Counted from the stretch's first letter, positions 44,015-53,722 are shown. The stretch is DNA of 64,000 nucleotides from Myroides sp. WP-1 (GCF_014145635.1 NZ_JACHTC010000007.1:62001-126000); one strand, 5' to 3'. Notes: generated from the sequence alone by a model not told the origin. Program-made: numbers and translations.

Positions 44015-45229
44015 ATGCATTATGATATTATCATTGTAGGCGGTGGTGCTGCTGGTTTTTTTACAGCAATTAATTTAGGTGAACGAAACGCCAATTTGAA
44101 AATTGCTATTGTAGAACGTGGAAAAGAAGTACTTGCCAAAGTTAGAATATCAGGCGGCGGACGTTGTAACGTTACGCATGCGTGTTTTGATCCCAAAGAG
44201 TTAGTTCAGTTTTATCCCAGAGGTGCTAAAGAATTACTTGGCCCTTTTCACCAATTTTGTTGTGGAGATACGATTGAGTGGTTTGCTAAATACGGTGTGG
44301 AGCTGAAAATCGAAGAAGACGGTCGTATGTTTCCTGTTACAGATTCGTCTCAGACTATTATTGATTGTTTTGCTAAAGCAGCAGCAAAGTATAAAATAGA
44401 GATCCTACAAGGAGTAAGTGTGCAAGGAGTGTATCAAAGTGATAAAGGATGGAAATTAGATACTTCTAAGGATGGAATGACGTGTTCTCAATTGGTTTTT
44501 ACTACGGGAAGCAATCCCAAAGTATGGCAAATGATGACTGATCTCGGGCATCGTGTGGTTGAACCTGTCCCGTCTTTGTTTACCTTTAATATCAAAGACA
44601 AACGCATTGTGGATTTAATGGGAGTTGCTACTCCAGCTACGATCAAAGTGAAAGGGAGTAAATTGGAAGCAACGGGTCCGTTATTGATTACCCATTGGGG
44701 GATGAGTGGACCAGGAATCTTGCGTTTATCTGCTTGGGGAGCTCGTCTTCTAGCAGAAAAAAAATATCACTTCCACATTCTTGTTAATTGGCTCCCTCAT
44801 TTGGATCGGGAAGATCTAGTTGATCAATTGAAAGCGTTTAAACAAGAACACGCCAAGAAGACGGTGGTAAAAAGAGGATTGTTTGATTTTCCTACTCGAC
44901 TATGGGAGCGATTAGTAAGCGCAGCGGGTATTTTAGAGACCACTACGTGGGCAGATCTAAATAACAAACAATTGCAAGCTTTAGTTGTAGAATTACAAGA
45001 AGGGGAGTATCAAGTGAATGGCAAGAGTACGTTTAAAGATGAGTTTGTAACTGCAGGAGGAATTGATTTGCGTGATGTTAATTTTAAAACCATGGAAAGT
45101 AAGATCTGCAAAACGCTGTATTTTGCAGGTGAAATACTGAATATTGATGCGATTACAGGTGGTTTTAATTTTCAAAATGCGTGGACCACTGGTTTTTTAA
45201 CGGCCCAGGCTATTACTTCAACAAAATAA
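44015..45229 (+). CDS. BaiN/HI0933-like FAD-dependent oxidoreductase
   Basis: A flavoprotein of the BaiN/RdsA type. 404 residues from ATG 44015 (MHYDIIIVGGGAAGFF), a dinucleotide-binding fold with GGGAAG, then KVRISGGGRCNVTHACF, a family signature, and the C-terminal ITGGFNFQNAWTTGFLTAQA that closes FAD binding. Cytosolic. The family reduces steroid or other substrates; the substrate here is not known. Confidence 0.92.
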   Translation: MHYDIIIVGGGAAGFFTAINLGERNANLKIAIVERGKEVLAKVRISGGGRCNVTHACFDPKELVQFYPRGAKELLGPFHQFCCGDTIEWFAKYGVELKIEEDGRMFPVTDSSQTIIDCFAKAAAKYKIEILQGVSVQGVYQSDKGWKLDTSKDGMTCSQLVFTTGSNPKVWQMMTDLGHRVVEPVPSLFTFNIKDKRIVDLMGVATPATIKVKGSKLEATGPLLITHWGMSGPGILRLSAWGARLLAEKKYHFHILVNWLPHLDREDLVDQLKAFKQEHAKKTVVKRGLFDFPTRLWERLVSAAGILETTTWADLNNKQLQALVVELQEGEYQVNGKSTFKDEFVTAGGIDLRDVNFKTMESKICKTLYFAGEILNIDAITGGFNFQNAWTTGFLTAQAITSTK

Positions 45230-45239
45230 CATAGACGAT

Positions 45240-45725
45240 ATGAAATTTACATACTATAATACGAGTAGTAACTTGTTGCTTTTGCTCGTTTGTTTAGGAC
45301 CTTTTTTATCAACGGCCATTTTCTTTTTATTTGTCGGTGTTGGTATAGTTAAGCTGTTTGCTCTTGTTTTATTCTTTTTGTTTTTGGTATTCTTTTATAA
45401 AATTGTCTTTATGAAAGTGAGCATCGACGAAAAAGGAGTGCTATATAAAAGTTTGTTTAAAGAAAAATTTTTGGCTTGGACCGAGATTCAAGACGTTTTG
45501 ATTGTAGTTAGAGAAAGACGTTCTATACCTGATTACTATAAATTAGAAGAGTGGATTCAATCCGGACGTTCAGGAAAAAGTTACTTTTTGTTGTTTCGAA
45601 CAACAAGTGAATTTCCTGCAAATCCGATGTTTATGTTTAGTGCACCAATTGATACAGACTATATTAGCGTACAATGTAGAAAGGCAGTTTTAACACAAGT
45701 AAACCGTTATTTTTACGGTTCTTAA
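45240..45725 (+). CDS. Hypothetical membrane protein with PH-like domain
   Basis: 161 residues: two membrane segments (~10-30 and ~36-58), then a soluble beta-rich domain with KVSIDEKGVLYKSLFKEKFL and AWTEIQDVLIVVRER, in the style of bacterial PH-like domains. Ten bp after the flavoprotein gene, probably the same transcript. No family is certain. Confidence 0.7.
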   Translation: MKFTYYNTSSNLLLLLVCLGPFLSTAIFFLFVGVGIVKLFALVLFFLFLVFFYKIVFMKVSIDEKGVLYKSLFKEKFLAWTEIQDVLIVVRERRSIPDYYKLEEWIQSGRSGKSYFLLFRTTSEFPANPMFMFSAPIDTDYISVQCRKAVLTQVNRYFYGS

Positions 45726-45888
45726 ACTTATCATAATTAAATCAAAATTGGTGATAACATTGTTGATAAGTTTATTTTGAAATAGTGGAATCCAAGGGAT
45801 TTTTATGTTCCTTTGGCAAACACACAACTAAAAAATCAGAGTCTCATTCTGATTTAAAGATGTATGTAATTTTGTAAGTGCTAATAGA

Positions 45889-45918
45889 AATATGGAAGGT
45901 CTTCCCTTCCATATTTTT
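45889..45918 (+). terminator. Terminator between convergent genes
   Basis: A perfect stem AATATGGAAGG / CCTTCCATATT around a short loop with T run; about 165 bp past the 45725 stop and next to the convergent 45920 gene. Confidence 0.75.
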
Positions 45919-45919
45919 T

Positions 45920-46540
45920 TTATGATTTATTGAAAGGATTGTAGACTAATGCAAGTGTTCGTTGATAATCTTTTATAAATCGTGTAATCACAGTAAATGT
46001 GGATAATCCTATCAGTGTTTTGATTGTCCAATTTTCGATAGGTATAAGAAAAAAGATCAGTAATAAGGCGCTAATCGTCATAAACATGCGGAGGTTGTAA
46101 TGTCCTGTATGTATAGGGTGTTTATATAAAATCATAAACAACAAGAGCACGATTATTGTACTTCCTGATAAGAATAATAATTCTTTCCAATTGGAGGTTG
46201 TAAAAATAGAATAGGCAACAGCAAGTAAGCCTGAAAGAAGACTAAGTATTAAATTGGTTTGATCCAGAAGGTATATTCTAGGTACCAAACGCAATTCAAT
46301 CGAGAGATCCTCTGTAAGTTGAATACTTTGTTTCTTCTTTTCATTTATTTGAGCCAAGGAAATTGTACGTTGAACATTTCCGTATACAAAGGTTAGTTCT
46401 TCTACTGTATGATCAAGTAGTAGGTTTGTTTGTGAAGAAGTGTCAACTTCATTGATGAAATTTGTCTCAGCGTAAATGAAAACAGAATAATTACCAGCTA
46501 AATTCATTTTAGATGTCGTTGTAAGGTGTAACTTTTTCAT
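45920..46540 (-). CDS. Hypothetical membrane protein
   Basis: 206 residues: an N-terminal soluble beta-rich half (~1-95, with FVYGNVQRTISLAQINEKKK), then four membrane segments (~96-120, ~122-142, ~150-170, ~172-190). No family recognised. Stands alone on the minus strand. Confidence 0.7.
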   Translation of the reverse strand: MKKLHLTTTSKMNLAGNYSVFIYAETNFINEVDTSSQTNLLLDHTVEELTFVYGNVQRTISLAQINEKKKQSIQLTEDLSIELRLVPRIYLLDQTNLILSLLSGLLAVAYSIFTTSNWKELLFLSGSTIIVLLLFMILYKHPIHTGHYNLRMFMTISALLLIFFLIPIENWTIKTLIGLSTFTVITRFIKDYQRTLALVYNPFNKS

Positions 46541-46743
46541 GTTTTAAATCATTTTATTGTCCGCGTTAAAAGCAAGTTAATAAAATTTTAGTTATAATGC
46601 AATTTTTGATTGATTTTTATTAACATTTGGCAGTGTGTTGTTTGTTGAGTTGAAAGATAGGTGGAAAAATGAGTTAGATTATCCATTTAGTATAAGTTTT
46701 GTTAGATGTCATTGGGTCACTGTCGTATGTAATAAAAAGGTAG

Positions 46744-46751
46744 TATTTTTG
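46744..46751 (+). promoter_or_regulatory. Promoter -7 box for mvaD
   Basis: TATTTTTG, 17 bp before the ATG at 46769; no -33 TTG at the expected spacing. Confidence 0.45.
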
Positions 46752-46768
46752 TCAAAAAGAGGAAAGGA

Positions 46769-47860
46769 ATGATAAACGCAAGTGATTTTATATTCGATAA
46801 AAATAAAAGTACGAAGACCGCTGTACAGCAAGGACAATTTACGTGGAGTGCTCCGAGTAATATTGCATTAGTGAAATATTGGGGTAAAAAGGAAAATCAA
46901 ATTCCAGCTAATCCTTCTTTGAGTTTTACATTGAGTAATTGTAAAACGATAACAACATTGGCTTTTACGCCAAAAGAAGAAAAGGGGATTAGTTTTGATC
47001 TATTTTTTGATGGACAGCCTAAAGAAGAGTTTAAGCCTAAAATACAAAAGTTTTTTGAACGTATTCTCAACTACTGTCCTTATATCGAGGAGTATCATTT
47101 TACAATAGACACGACTAATACATTTCCTCATAGTTCGGGTATTGCATCTTCTGCATCAGGCATGGCTGCCCTGTCAATGAATATCATGTCATTGGAGCGT
47201 GCGCTTTATCCTACAATGACAGAAGTCTACTTTTTAAATAAAGCTTCTTTTTTAGCGCGCTTGGGTTCTGGGAGCGCCTGTCGAAGCATTAAAGGAGAAG
47301 TTGTTGTTTGGGGTGAGCAAGCGGATGTAGTAGGTAGTTCCGACTTATTTGGTATTGACGCGCCTTTTGCTATTCATCCCAACTTTAAGGAATATCAGGA
47401 TGTAATTTTACTGGTAGACAAAGGAGAAAAACAGGTGTCTAGCACAGTTGGACATGATTTAATGCACAATCACCCTTTTGCTGCTGAGCGTTTCAAACAA
47501 GCACATCAAAATCTAAGTATGTTAAAAAATATACTTGAAACAGGAGATTTAACTAAGTTTATGGCTTTGGTAGAAAGTGAAGCTTTAACCTTACATGCCA
47601 TGATGATGACTTCTATGCCTTACTTTATTTTGATGAAGCCAAATACCTTGCAGATCATTGAAAAAATATGGGCATTTAGAGCTAAGACTGCAATTCCCGT
47701 TTGTTTTACTTTAGATGCAGGAGCGAATGTCCACCTACTTTTTCCTGTAACTGTAAAGGCTGAAGTTCTCCGTTTTGTACAGGAAGATTTAAGTGATTTT
47801 TGCCAAAATAAACAGTTTATAGAAGATAAAATGGGGAGTGGGGCATTATTTATTAAATAA
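46769..47860 (+). CDS. mvaD: Diphosphomevalonate decarboxylase
   Basis: Converts diphosphomevalonate to isopentenyl diphosphate with ATP, the last mevalonate-pathway step. 363 residues, GHMP superfamily. WSAPSNIALVKYWGKKENQI is the substrate end, PSLSFTLSNC follows, HSSGIASSASGMAALSM is the ATP loop and RLGSGSACRSIKGEVVVWG the catalytic Arg segment. AGANVHLLFP is the C-terminal motif. Full length. Confidence 0.95.
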   Translation: MINASDFIFDKNKSTKTAVQQGQFTWSAPSNIALVKYWGKKENQIPANPSLSFTLSNCKTITTLAFTPKEEKGISFDLFFDGQPKEEFKPKIQKFFERILNYCPYIEEYHFTIDTTNTFPHSSGIASSASGMAALSMNIMSLERALYPTMTEVYFLNKASFLARLGSGSACRSIKGEVVVWGEQADVVGSSDLFGIDAPFAIHPNFKEYQDVILLVDKGEKQVSSTVGHDLMHNHPFAAERFKQAHQNLSMLKNILETGDLTKFMALVESEALTLHAMMMTSMPYFILMKPNTLQIIEKIWAFRAKTAIPVCFTLDAGANVHLLFPVTVKAEVLRFVQEDLSDFCQNKQFIEDKMGSGALFIK

Positions 47861-47913
47861 AAGTGCTAAATTTACAGTAGAAAAATAGTGTTTAATAAAC
47901 AATAGACAAAGCT

Positions 47914-48312
47914 ATGAGAAATCTTATTAAGTTATTAGGACTCGTGATGTGTAGCTTGTTTACTTATCAAGCAAACGCACAATCACCTATAAACGATCAA
48001 AATCCAAATTATCATGTAAGTATGGAAAAATACATGATGAACAAGGATTCTTTAACCCTTACTTTAGGTGAAACAGTTCACAATACATACAAAGCATATG
48101 ATTGGTATGAAGCAAAACAAGAACGAAAAGCGCTAAAACGACAATATCGCCATGAAGAACGCATGGCAAGAGCAAAATACGGACGTTCCTATTATTCCGA
48201 CTACGGATATAACTACAATTCAGGATACAATAGTTATTACAGAAACTATAGCAATTGGAATTGGATGCCGCGTATTGGCTTTAGAACTGGGAACTGGTGG
48301 TTCTCTATTTAG
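47914..48312 (+). CDS. Small secreted Tyr/Asn-rich protein
   Basis: 132 residues with a signal peptide (1-22, ending ANAQ). The C-terminal third is Tyr/Ser/Asn/Gly/Trp-rich (SYYSDYGYNYNSGYNSYY). No family recognised. First of a four-gene run (secreted protein, LpoB-like, COG3014, DUF5522) with gaps of 12, 11 and 4 bp, so co-transcription is likely. Confidence 0.75.
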   Translation: MRNLIKLLGLVMCSLFTYQANAQSPINDQNPNYHVSMEKYMMNKDSLTLTLGETVHNTYKAYDWYEAKQERKALKRQYRHEERMARAKYGRSYYSDYGYNYNSGYNSYYRNYSNWNWMPRIGFRTGNWWFSI

Positions 48313-48324
48313 TAAAAAAAATTA

Positions 48325-48936
48325 ATGAATAATAAAAAAAGTATGCAAATTAAAAAGATAGCTTTGGCTGCAATTTTAGCAGCGTCAGGTTTGTTTATCA
48401 CATCTTGTGGTCGTCAAGTTACACGTGTTAGTACAGAAGAAACAATCGACTTAAGTGGTAGATGGAATAATTCAGATTCAAGAGAAGTTGCACAGCAAAT
48501 GACAAGACAAGTACTTGATGGTGGTTGGATTGGAGATTTTCAAGAGGATAACAATAACAAAAAACCAGTAGTTATCGTGGGCATGGTATACAACAAAAGC
48601 CATGAGCATATTGATGCTGAAACATTCGTTAAAGATGTGGAGCAGTCTTTTATTCAATCTGGACGTGTTCGTTTAGTACAAGGAGGTAAAAAACGCGAAG
48701 AACTAAGAGGTGAAAGAGCGGATCAACAAACAAATGCTTCTGCTTCTTCAATGAAACAATTTGGTTTAGAACAAGGTGCAGACTTTATGTTGCAAGGTTC
48801 GATTAACTCAATTGTAGATTCACACAAAAAGAAAAAAGTTGTTTACTACCAAGTTAATTTAGAGTTAACGAATCTACAAACCAATGAAGTTGTTTGGATT
48901 GGAGACAAAAAAATAGCGAAATACGTAAAAAACTAA
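48325..48936 (+). CDS. lpoB: Penicillin-binding protein activator LpoB-like lipoprotein
   Basis: 203 residues from ATG 48325 (a second ATG at 48343). Lipoprotein signal ending LFITSC. The mature part has WNNSDSREVAQQMTRQVL, VVIVGMVYNKSHEHIDAE, FVKDVEQSFIQSGRVRLV and ADFMLQGSINSIVDSH, which are typical of LpoB, the outer-membrane lipoprotein that activates the peptidoglycan synthase PBP1b. In this organism the partner is unknown. Confidence 0.88.
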   Translation: MNNKKSMQIKKIALAAILAASGLFITSCGRQVTRVSTEETIDLSGRWNNSDSREVAQQMTRQVLDGGWIGDFQEDNNNKKPVVIVGMVYNKSHEHIDAETFVKDVEQSFIQSGRVRLVQGGKKREELRGERADQQTNASASSMKQFGLEQGADFMLQGSINSIVDSHKKKKVVYYQVNLELTNLQTNEVVWIGDKKIAKYVKN

Positions 48937-48947
48937 ACTTATAATTT

Positions 48948-50372
48948 ATGGTTTTCAATCGAACCATATCTTCCATAACAAAAACATTAGTGCCCTTGGC
49001 GCTAATGTTTTTCGTCTTTGGATGCGCCACATATCACGATAGAATTACAGATTATTACCAACGGATGACCCAAGAAGATTACGTTGGAGCAGATAAAGCC
49101 CTAGACAAAAATAAGCTATTACAAAAGTCGAGAAATCTCCTGTTGTTTTATATGGAGAAGGGAAGAGTAGAGCATTTGAAAGGCAATTATGCATTGAGTA
49201 ATCAATATCTAAATAAGGCGGATCTCTTAATTGAAGATCAAGTATCCAAGTTTGGAGATGTGATGGTAGGACTGTTTTTAAATTCGATGTCCCAAAGTTA
49301 TAAAGGGGAAGAATTTGAAATTTTTATGCTACACTATTATAAAGCATTAAACTACTTATATCTTGGACAATCACAAGAAGCCATCGTCGAAGCTCGACGT
49401 ATCTCGCTTCAAAACTACCAACAAGGTGACAAGTATAACGATAAAACAACGCGTTATTCAAAGGATGCATTTGCTTTGAATTTGCAAGGACTCATCTATG
49501 AATCTGTCGGAAATTACAACGATGCTTTTATCGCTTATCGCAATGCAGTTGAAGTTTATCAAAGTGCAGTTGGTGGATTGTATTACGGGGTGAGTATTCC
49601 TGAAAACTTAAAGTATGATGTCATGAATATGGCAAATAAACTTGGGTTTACCGGTGAGTTGAGAAAGTTTGAAAAAGAATTTGCGATGCCTTTTAAAGCC
49701 TATCAACAGGCTGAAGGAGGAGAGTTAGTTGTTTTTTGGGAAAATGGTACAGCTCCAGTAAAAGAAGAAGAAAGTATGTTTTTCTCTTTAATAAAAGGAG
49801 ATAGTGGTTCTTTAGTTTTTACTAATGCATTAGGGATTATGATTCCCTTAGATTTTGGTATAGCAGGAAAAACGGATTTAAGTGACGTACACAGTGTAAA
49901 TATAGCCTACCCGAAGTACATTAGTACACCTGTTCCCTACACAAAAGCACAAGTAGAGGTCAACGGAACAGCAACCTATGTTTTGGAAAAAGTACAAGAT
50001 ATTGATGTTGTAGCGGTTTCAACTTTACAAGAACGTGCCGGAAAAGAATTAGGAAAGATTTTGACTCGTTTAGCGGTTAAAAAATCGGCGGAATATGCCG
50101 TGAAAGCAGCAGCTAAGTCGAATGATAATAATGCCGTATTAGAAGGCTTGGGATTCGGATTGCAATTGTATAATTTATTTTCTGAAAAAGCAGATACCCG
50201 TAATTGGCAAACCCTTCCTGCAGAAATAAAGTATGCACGTGTTCCTTTGGTAAAGGGGAAGAACCAGCTATCGTTTAATTTACAACGAGTGCAAGGGCAA
50301 AATGTTAATCAAAAAGTGGAGATTGAAGCAAATGGCGGACTACAGTTCTACAATTTTGCAACAATGAGATAA
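48948..50372 (+). CDS. COG3014 family lipoprotein with TPR-like repeats
   Basis: 474 residues, lipoprotein signal ending MFFVFGCATYHDRI. Helical TPR-like stretch at ~55-210 (NLLLFYMEKGRVEHLKGNYA and DAFALNLQGLIYESVGNYND), then a beta-rich half. The family is commonly next to lpoB-like genes, as here (11 bp), and probably works with it at the envelope. Function unproven. Confidence 0.85.
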   Translation: MVFNRTISSITKTLVPLALMFFVFGCATYHDRITDYYQRMTQEDYVGADKALDKNKLLQKSRNLLLFYMEKGRVEHLKGNYALSNQYLNKADLLIEDQVSKFGDVMVGLFLNSMSQSYKGEEFEIFMLHYYKALNYLYLGQSQEAIVEARRISLQNYQQGDKYNDKTTRYSKDAFALNLQGLIYESVGNYNDAFIAYRNAVEVYQSAVGGLYYGVSIPENLKYDVMNMANKLGFTGELRKFEKEFAMPFKAYQQAEGGELVVFWENGTAPVKEEESMFFSLIKGDSGSLVFTNALGIMIPLDFGIAGKTDLSDVHSVNIAYPKYISTPVPYTKAQVEVNGTATYVLEKVQDIDVVAVSTLQERAGKELGKILTRLAVKKSAEYAVKAAAKSNDNNAVLEGLGFGLQLYNLFSEKADTRNWQTLPAEIKYARVPLVKGKNQLSFNLQRVQGQNVNQKVEIEANGGLQFYNFATMR

Positions 50373-50376
50373 ATGT

Positions 50377-50730
50377 ATGGCAAAAAATAAAGTGTGTACA
50401 CGTTGTAAAACACCCATTACTTGTCTGCCAGAGACCATTGAACACTGCGATTGTACACAAGTTCAACTTCATCCTGATGCGAAAGCATTTTTGCGTTCTT
50501 CTTTTCACAAATGCTTGTGTAATACTTGTTTAGAACACATGAATCAGTTGATTGTAGATGCAAGAACGGAAGATTTTCCGCGTAAACGAAGTGAAATGGT
50601 TGAGGGTAAACACTATTATTTAGAAAATGGATATTTTGTGTTTACCGAATTATATCATTTACTCAAAGGACAATGTTGCCAAAATGGATGTAGACATTGT
50701 GTTTACGGTTTTAAAAATCGTTATCTATAG
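50377..50730 (+). CDS. Cysteine-rich CWC domain fused to DUF5522
   Basis: 117 residues, cytosolic, with 13 Cys. N-terminal half: KVCTRCKTPITCLPETIEHC and CDCTQ, then FHKCLCNTCLEHMN, of the cysteine-rich CWC type. C-terminal half: GYFVFTELYHLLKGQCCQNG followed by CRHCVYGF, the DUF5522 signature. Both probably bind metal. The two domains are often separate genes, here one. Starts 4 bp after COG3014. Confidence 0.75.
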   Translation: MAKNKVCTRCKTPITCLPETIEHCDCTQVQLHPDAKAFLRSSFHKCLCNTCLEHMNQLIVDARTEDFPRKRSEMVEGKHYYLENGYFVFTELYHLLKGQCCQNGCRHCVYGFKNRYL

Positions 50731-50772
50731 AAAAAAAATAAAACAAAACTACCTAAGCGTGAATATTATACG

Positions 50773-50780
50773 TACCTTTG
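50773..50780 (+). promoter_or_regulatory. Promoter -7 box for mevalonate kinase
   Basis: TACCTTTG, 25 bp before the ATG at 50806. No convincing -33. Confidence 0.45.
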
Positions 50781-50805
50781 TCGGGTAAATTTACTTTTAT
50801 AAGCT

Positions 50806-51744
50806 ATGAAAGGACCTTTATTTTATTCTAAGATTCTTCTATTTGGAGAATACGGAATTATAAAAGACTCAAAAGGATTATCAATTCCTTATAATTTTTA
50901 TAAGGGAGCTCTAAAGATGGAGGATAACTTAGAAGGATTCGCTAAAAAATCAAATGAATATTTGAGAAATTTTGCTGCTTATCTTGTAGATATGCAGGAA
51001 TCAGAACCTACATTGGTTCAATTTGATATGGATCGTTTACAAATGGAAATTGAAAACGGACTGTATTTTGATTCAAGTATCCCTCAAGGTTATGGTGTTG
51101 GAAGTAGTGGTGCTTTGGTAGCAGCTATCTACGACCAATATGCTTTGGAAAAAATTACAGTTTTAGAAAACTTGAGCAAGGATAAATTGTTGAAGTTGAA
51201 AGAAATTTTTGGTAAAATGGAAGCTTTCTTTCATGGTACGAGCTCAGGATTAGATCCTTTAAATAGTTATTTAAGCCTGCCTATTTTAATTAATTCAAAA
51301 GACAATATTGAACCTGCGGGTATTCCATCACAAAGTTTGGATGGAAAAGGAGCGGTGTTTTTAATTGATTCTGGAATTGTAGGTGAAACTGCTCCTATGA
51401 TCACCATCTTTATGGAGAAATTAAAAGAACAAGGGTTTAGAAAAGTATTGAAAGAAGAATTCATTAAGCACACAGATGCTTGCGTAGAAAACTTCTTAAA
51501 AGGTGACCTGAAAGCACTATTCAATAATACGAAAGAACTTTCCTCTGTTGTTTTCAATCACTTTAAACCAATGATTCCAGAGCAATTTCACAATGTTTGG
51601 CAAAATGGAATTGAAACCAATGACTACTACTTGAAATTATGTGGTTCTGGTGGAGGTGGATACATCTTAGGATTTACTCCCGATATTGACAAAGCAAAAG
51701 AAACGCTTAAAGACTATAAACTAGAAGTAGTATATCAGTTTTAA
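50806..51744 (+). CDS. mvk: Mevalonate kinase
   Basis: Phosphorylates mevalonate at the first kinase step of the pathway. 312 residues of the GHMP superfamily: MKGPLFYSKILLFGEYGIIK substrate end, PQGYGVGSSGALVAAIYD ATP loop, EAFFHGTSSGLDPLNSYLSL with the catalytic Asp, and KLCGSGGGGYILGFT near the C-terminus. Full length. It and mvaD and mvaA lie in three separate transcription units of this window. Confidence 0.92.
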   Translation: MKGPLFYSKILLFGEYGIIKDSKGLSIPYNFYKGALKMEDNLEGFAKKSNEYLRNFAAYLVDMQESEPTLVQFDMDRLQMEIENGLYFDSSIPQGYGVGSSGALVAAIYDQYALEKITVLENLSKDKLLKLKEIFGKMEAFFHGTSSGLDPLNSYLSLPILINSKDNIEPAGIPSQSLDGKGAVFLIDSGIVGETAPMITIFMEKLKEQGFRKVLKEEFIKHTDACVENFLKGDLKALFNNTKELSSVVFNHFKPMIPEQFHNVWQNGIETNDYYLKLCGSGGGGYILGFTPDIDKAKETLKDYKLEVVYQF

Positions 51745-51800
51745 GCAACAACTATAAAAGAATGTTATAACCGTTTTACTAATCGAGAGAAAAATATAAT

Positions 51801-52724
51801 ATGTTATCTAGGAAAAATAAAATACTCTTAGCTAAAATATTCAGTTTGTTTTCTGTGGTAAGGGGTTATAACATTTTTGTTATTATTTTAGCCCAATACT
51901 TAGCCTCAATTTTCATTTTTGCACCAGAAAAAAGAGCGTTAGATGTCATTCTGGATTGGCGCTTATTTCTTATTATTTTAGCATCTGGATTGGCGATCGC
52001 CTCAGGCTATATCATTAATAATTTTTACGATGCGGAAAAGGACTTAATCAATCGTCCGAATAAATCTATGTTGGATCGATTAGTGAGTCAGACAACAAAG
52101 TTAAGGGTTTATTTTCTACTTAATTTCTTATCCGTTTGTATCGTATTTCCAGTTTCTATACATGCAGTAATTTTCTTTGCAGTGTATATTTTTCTGTTGT
52201 GGTTCTATTCCCATAAATTAAAAAAATATCCTATCATTGGAAATTTATTAGCTTCTTTGCTTGCAATGTTGCCCTTTTTCGCGATTCTAATGTACTTTCA
52301 ATCGTTTTATATCTCTATCTTTATTCATGCTTTTTTCTTGTATTTGATTATCCTCATGCGAGAAATCATGAAAGATCTAGAGAACCTAAAGGGGGATTTT
52401 GCTAATAATTATCAAACAATTCCTGTTCGCTTTGGAGAACAAAAAGCGAAGGAAGTTCTTACGGGTGTTTTTGTATTGGCCTTAATCCCGATCTACTTGA
52501 TGACGGTGCGTTACGATGTAGGTTATATGATCTATTACTTTTATTTTAGCATCGTTATTTTGCTTTTCTTTTTAGTAAAGCTGTGGAGATCGCATACCAC
52601 TCAAGAATACCATCAATTGCATTTTTTACTTAAACTTTTAATCTTATTAGGCGTGCTATCCATCGTGTTAATTAAACCTGATGTTTTAGCTAGTGGAAAG
52701 TATCTTTTGGAAGAGACTTTATAA
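51801..52724 (+). CDS. UbiA family prenyltransferase (geranylgeranylglycerol-phosphate type)
   Basis: An integral-membrane aromatic/glycerol-phosphate prenyltransferase. 307 residues with about nine membrane segments. The first Asp-rich motif NNFYDAEKDLINRP (NxxxDxxxD) and the second REIMKDLENLKGD bind Mg-diphosphate. Flavobacterial homologues are annotated as geranylgeranylglycerol-phosphate geranylgeranyltransferases. It lies next to mevalonate kinase, whose pathway provides the prenyl donor; the acceptor is not visible. Confidence 0.85.
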   Translation: MLSRKNKILLAKIFSLFSVVRGYNIFVIILAQYLASIFIFAPEKRALDVILDWRLFLIILASGLAIASGYIINNFYDAEKDLINRPNKSMLDRLVSQTTKLRVYFLLNFLSVCIVFPVSIHAVIFFAVYIFLLWFYSHKLKKYPIIGNLLASLLAMLPFFAILMYFQSFYISIFIHAFFLYLIILMREIMKDLENLKGDFANNYQTIPVRFGEQKAKEVLTGVFVLALIPIYLMTVRYDVGYMIYYFYFSIVILLFFLVKLWRSHTTQEYHQLHFLLKLLILLGVLSIVLIKPDVLASGKYLLEETL

Positions 52725-52748
52725 TTAAAAGCTATATTTTTTTGTATA

Positions 52749-52779
52749 TTGAAATAAAAGAAGGAGTTTGTCTATCTTT
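52749..52779 (+). promoter_or_regulatory. Promoter deciding the pseudouridine synthase start
   Basis: TTG (52749-52751), a 20 bp spacer and TATCTTTG (52772-52779) fit the Bacteroidota promoter. Transcription begins near 52786, so the TTG at 52768 is outside the message and ATG 52795 is the start. Confidence 0.65.
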
Positions 52780-52794
52780 GCAAAAATATTTAAT

Positions 52795-53685
52795 ATGAAT
52801 AACGGTAAATCAGGTTCTAGAAAAAACCAATCTAATCGCAGTGGTAAACCAAAATCTGGAGGGGCAAAGCCTTTTCAGAAGCGAGCTAGTCAAGGACAAG
52901 GAACACAAAAACCTAAGCCTTCTGCTAGAACATTCGATAAAAAACCAAAAGTTGTAACTGCGCCAAAAGAAGATAATGGCGAGATGCGCTTAAATAAGTA
53001 CATTAGTAATTCTGGTGTTTGCTCTCGTAGAGACGCCGATTTATATATAGTTTCTGGTAACGTAAAAGTCAACGGTGAAGTAGTAACGGAATTAGGTTAT
53101 AAAGTTAAGGTAACGGATGTCGTGAATTTTGACGGTATGGTGATTACACCAGAGAAAAAGGTATACATTGTTTTGAACAAACCAAAAGGATTCGCTACAA
53201 TTAATGAAGAGATTGTTAGTCAAGAAAATGTATTGAGTTTGGTTAAAAATGCGACTAAATCCTATATAGCACCTGTTGGACGTATGGATAAAAGTACGTT
53301 GGGATTAATGTTATTTACAAATGATACGAATCTAATTCAGAAATTGAGTTCTCCAGAGCAACGCTCTTCTAAAATGTACCAAGTATCTTTAGATAGAAAT
53401 TTGAAGTATGAAGATTTAGAACGTGTTCAAAAGGGAATCTATATCGAAGAAAAACGCGTTTTTGTAGAAGATGTTGCTTATGTTGAAAATCAACCCAAAA
53501 CAGAAATCGGAATCAAGTTAAAAGCCTCTAACGTAAAGTTGGTACGTGCTTTATTTGAATCAATGGATTACAACGTATTGAAAGTTGATCGCGTGATGTA
53601 TGGGTCAATTACAAAATGGAATCTACCAAGAGGAAAATGGAGATTCTTAACAGATGAAGAGGTTCGAAGTCTACAACAAGGATAG
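52795..53685 (+). CDS. RsuA/RluB family rRNA pseudouridine synthase
   Basis: Converts a uridine in rRNA to pseudouridine. 296 residues from ATG 52795: a basic, disordered Lys/Gln/Ser/Pro-rich N-terminus (~1-60), an S4 RNA-binding domain (MRLNKYISNSGVCSRRDADL), then the synthase domain with YIVLNKPKGFATIN, and GRMDKSTLGLMLFTND with catalytic Asp (usually GRLDxxTxGLLLLTND). The exact target site is not visible; RluB or RluF are possible. Confidence 0.9.
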   Translation: MNNGKSGSRKNQSNRSGKPKSGGAKPFQKRASQGQGTQKPKPSARTFDKKPKVVTAPKEDNGEMRLNKYISNSGVCSRRDADLYIVSGNVKVNGEVVTELGYKVKVTDVVNFDGMVITPEKKVYIVLNKPKGFATINEEIVSQENVLSLVKNATKSYIAPVGRMDKSTLGLMLFTNDTNLIQKLSSPEQRSSKMYQVSLDRNLKYEDLERVQKGIYIEEKRVFVEDVAYVENQPKTEIGIKLKASNVKLVRALFESMDYNVLKVDRVMYGSITKWNLPRGKWRFLTDEEVRSLQQG

Positions 53686-53722
53686 ATCGCTAACGTCATC
53701 AGTTGAAAGTTTTAAAAGATAC

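Noticed and set aside
52768..52794. TTG start giving a 305-residue pseudouridine synthase
   Set aside because: It lies upstream of the predicted transcription start and overlaps the promoter spacer; ATG 52795 is used.
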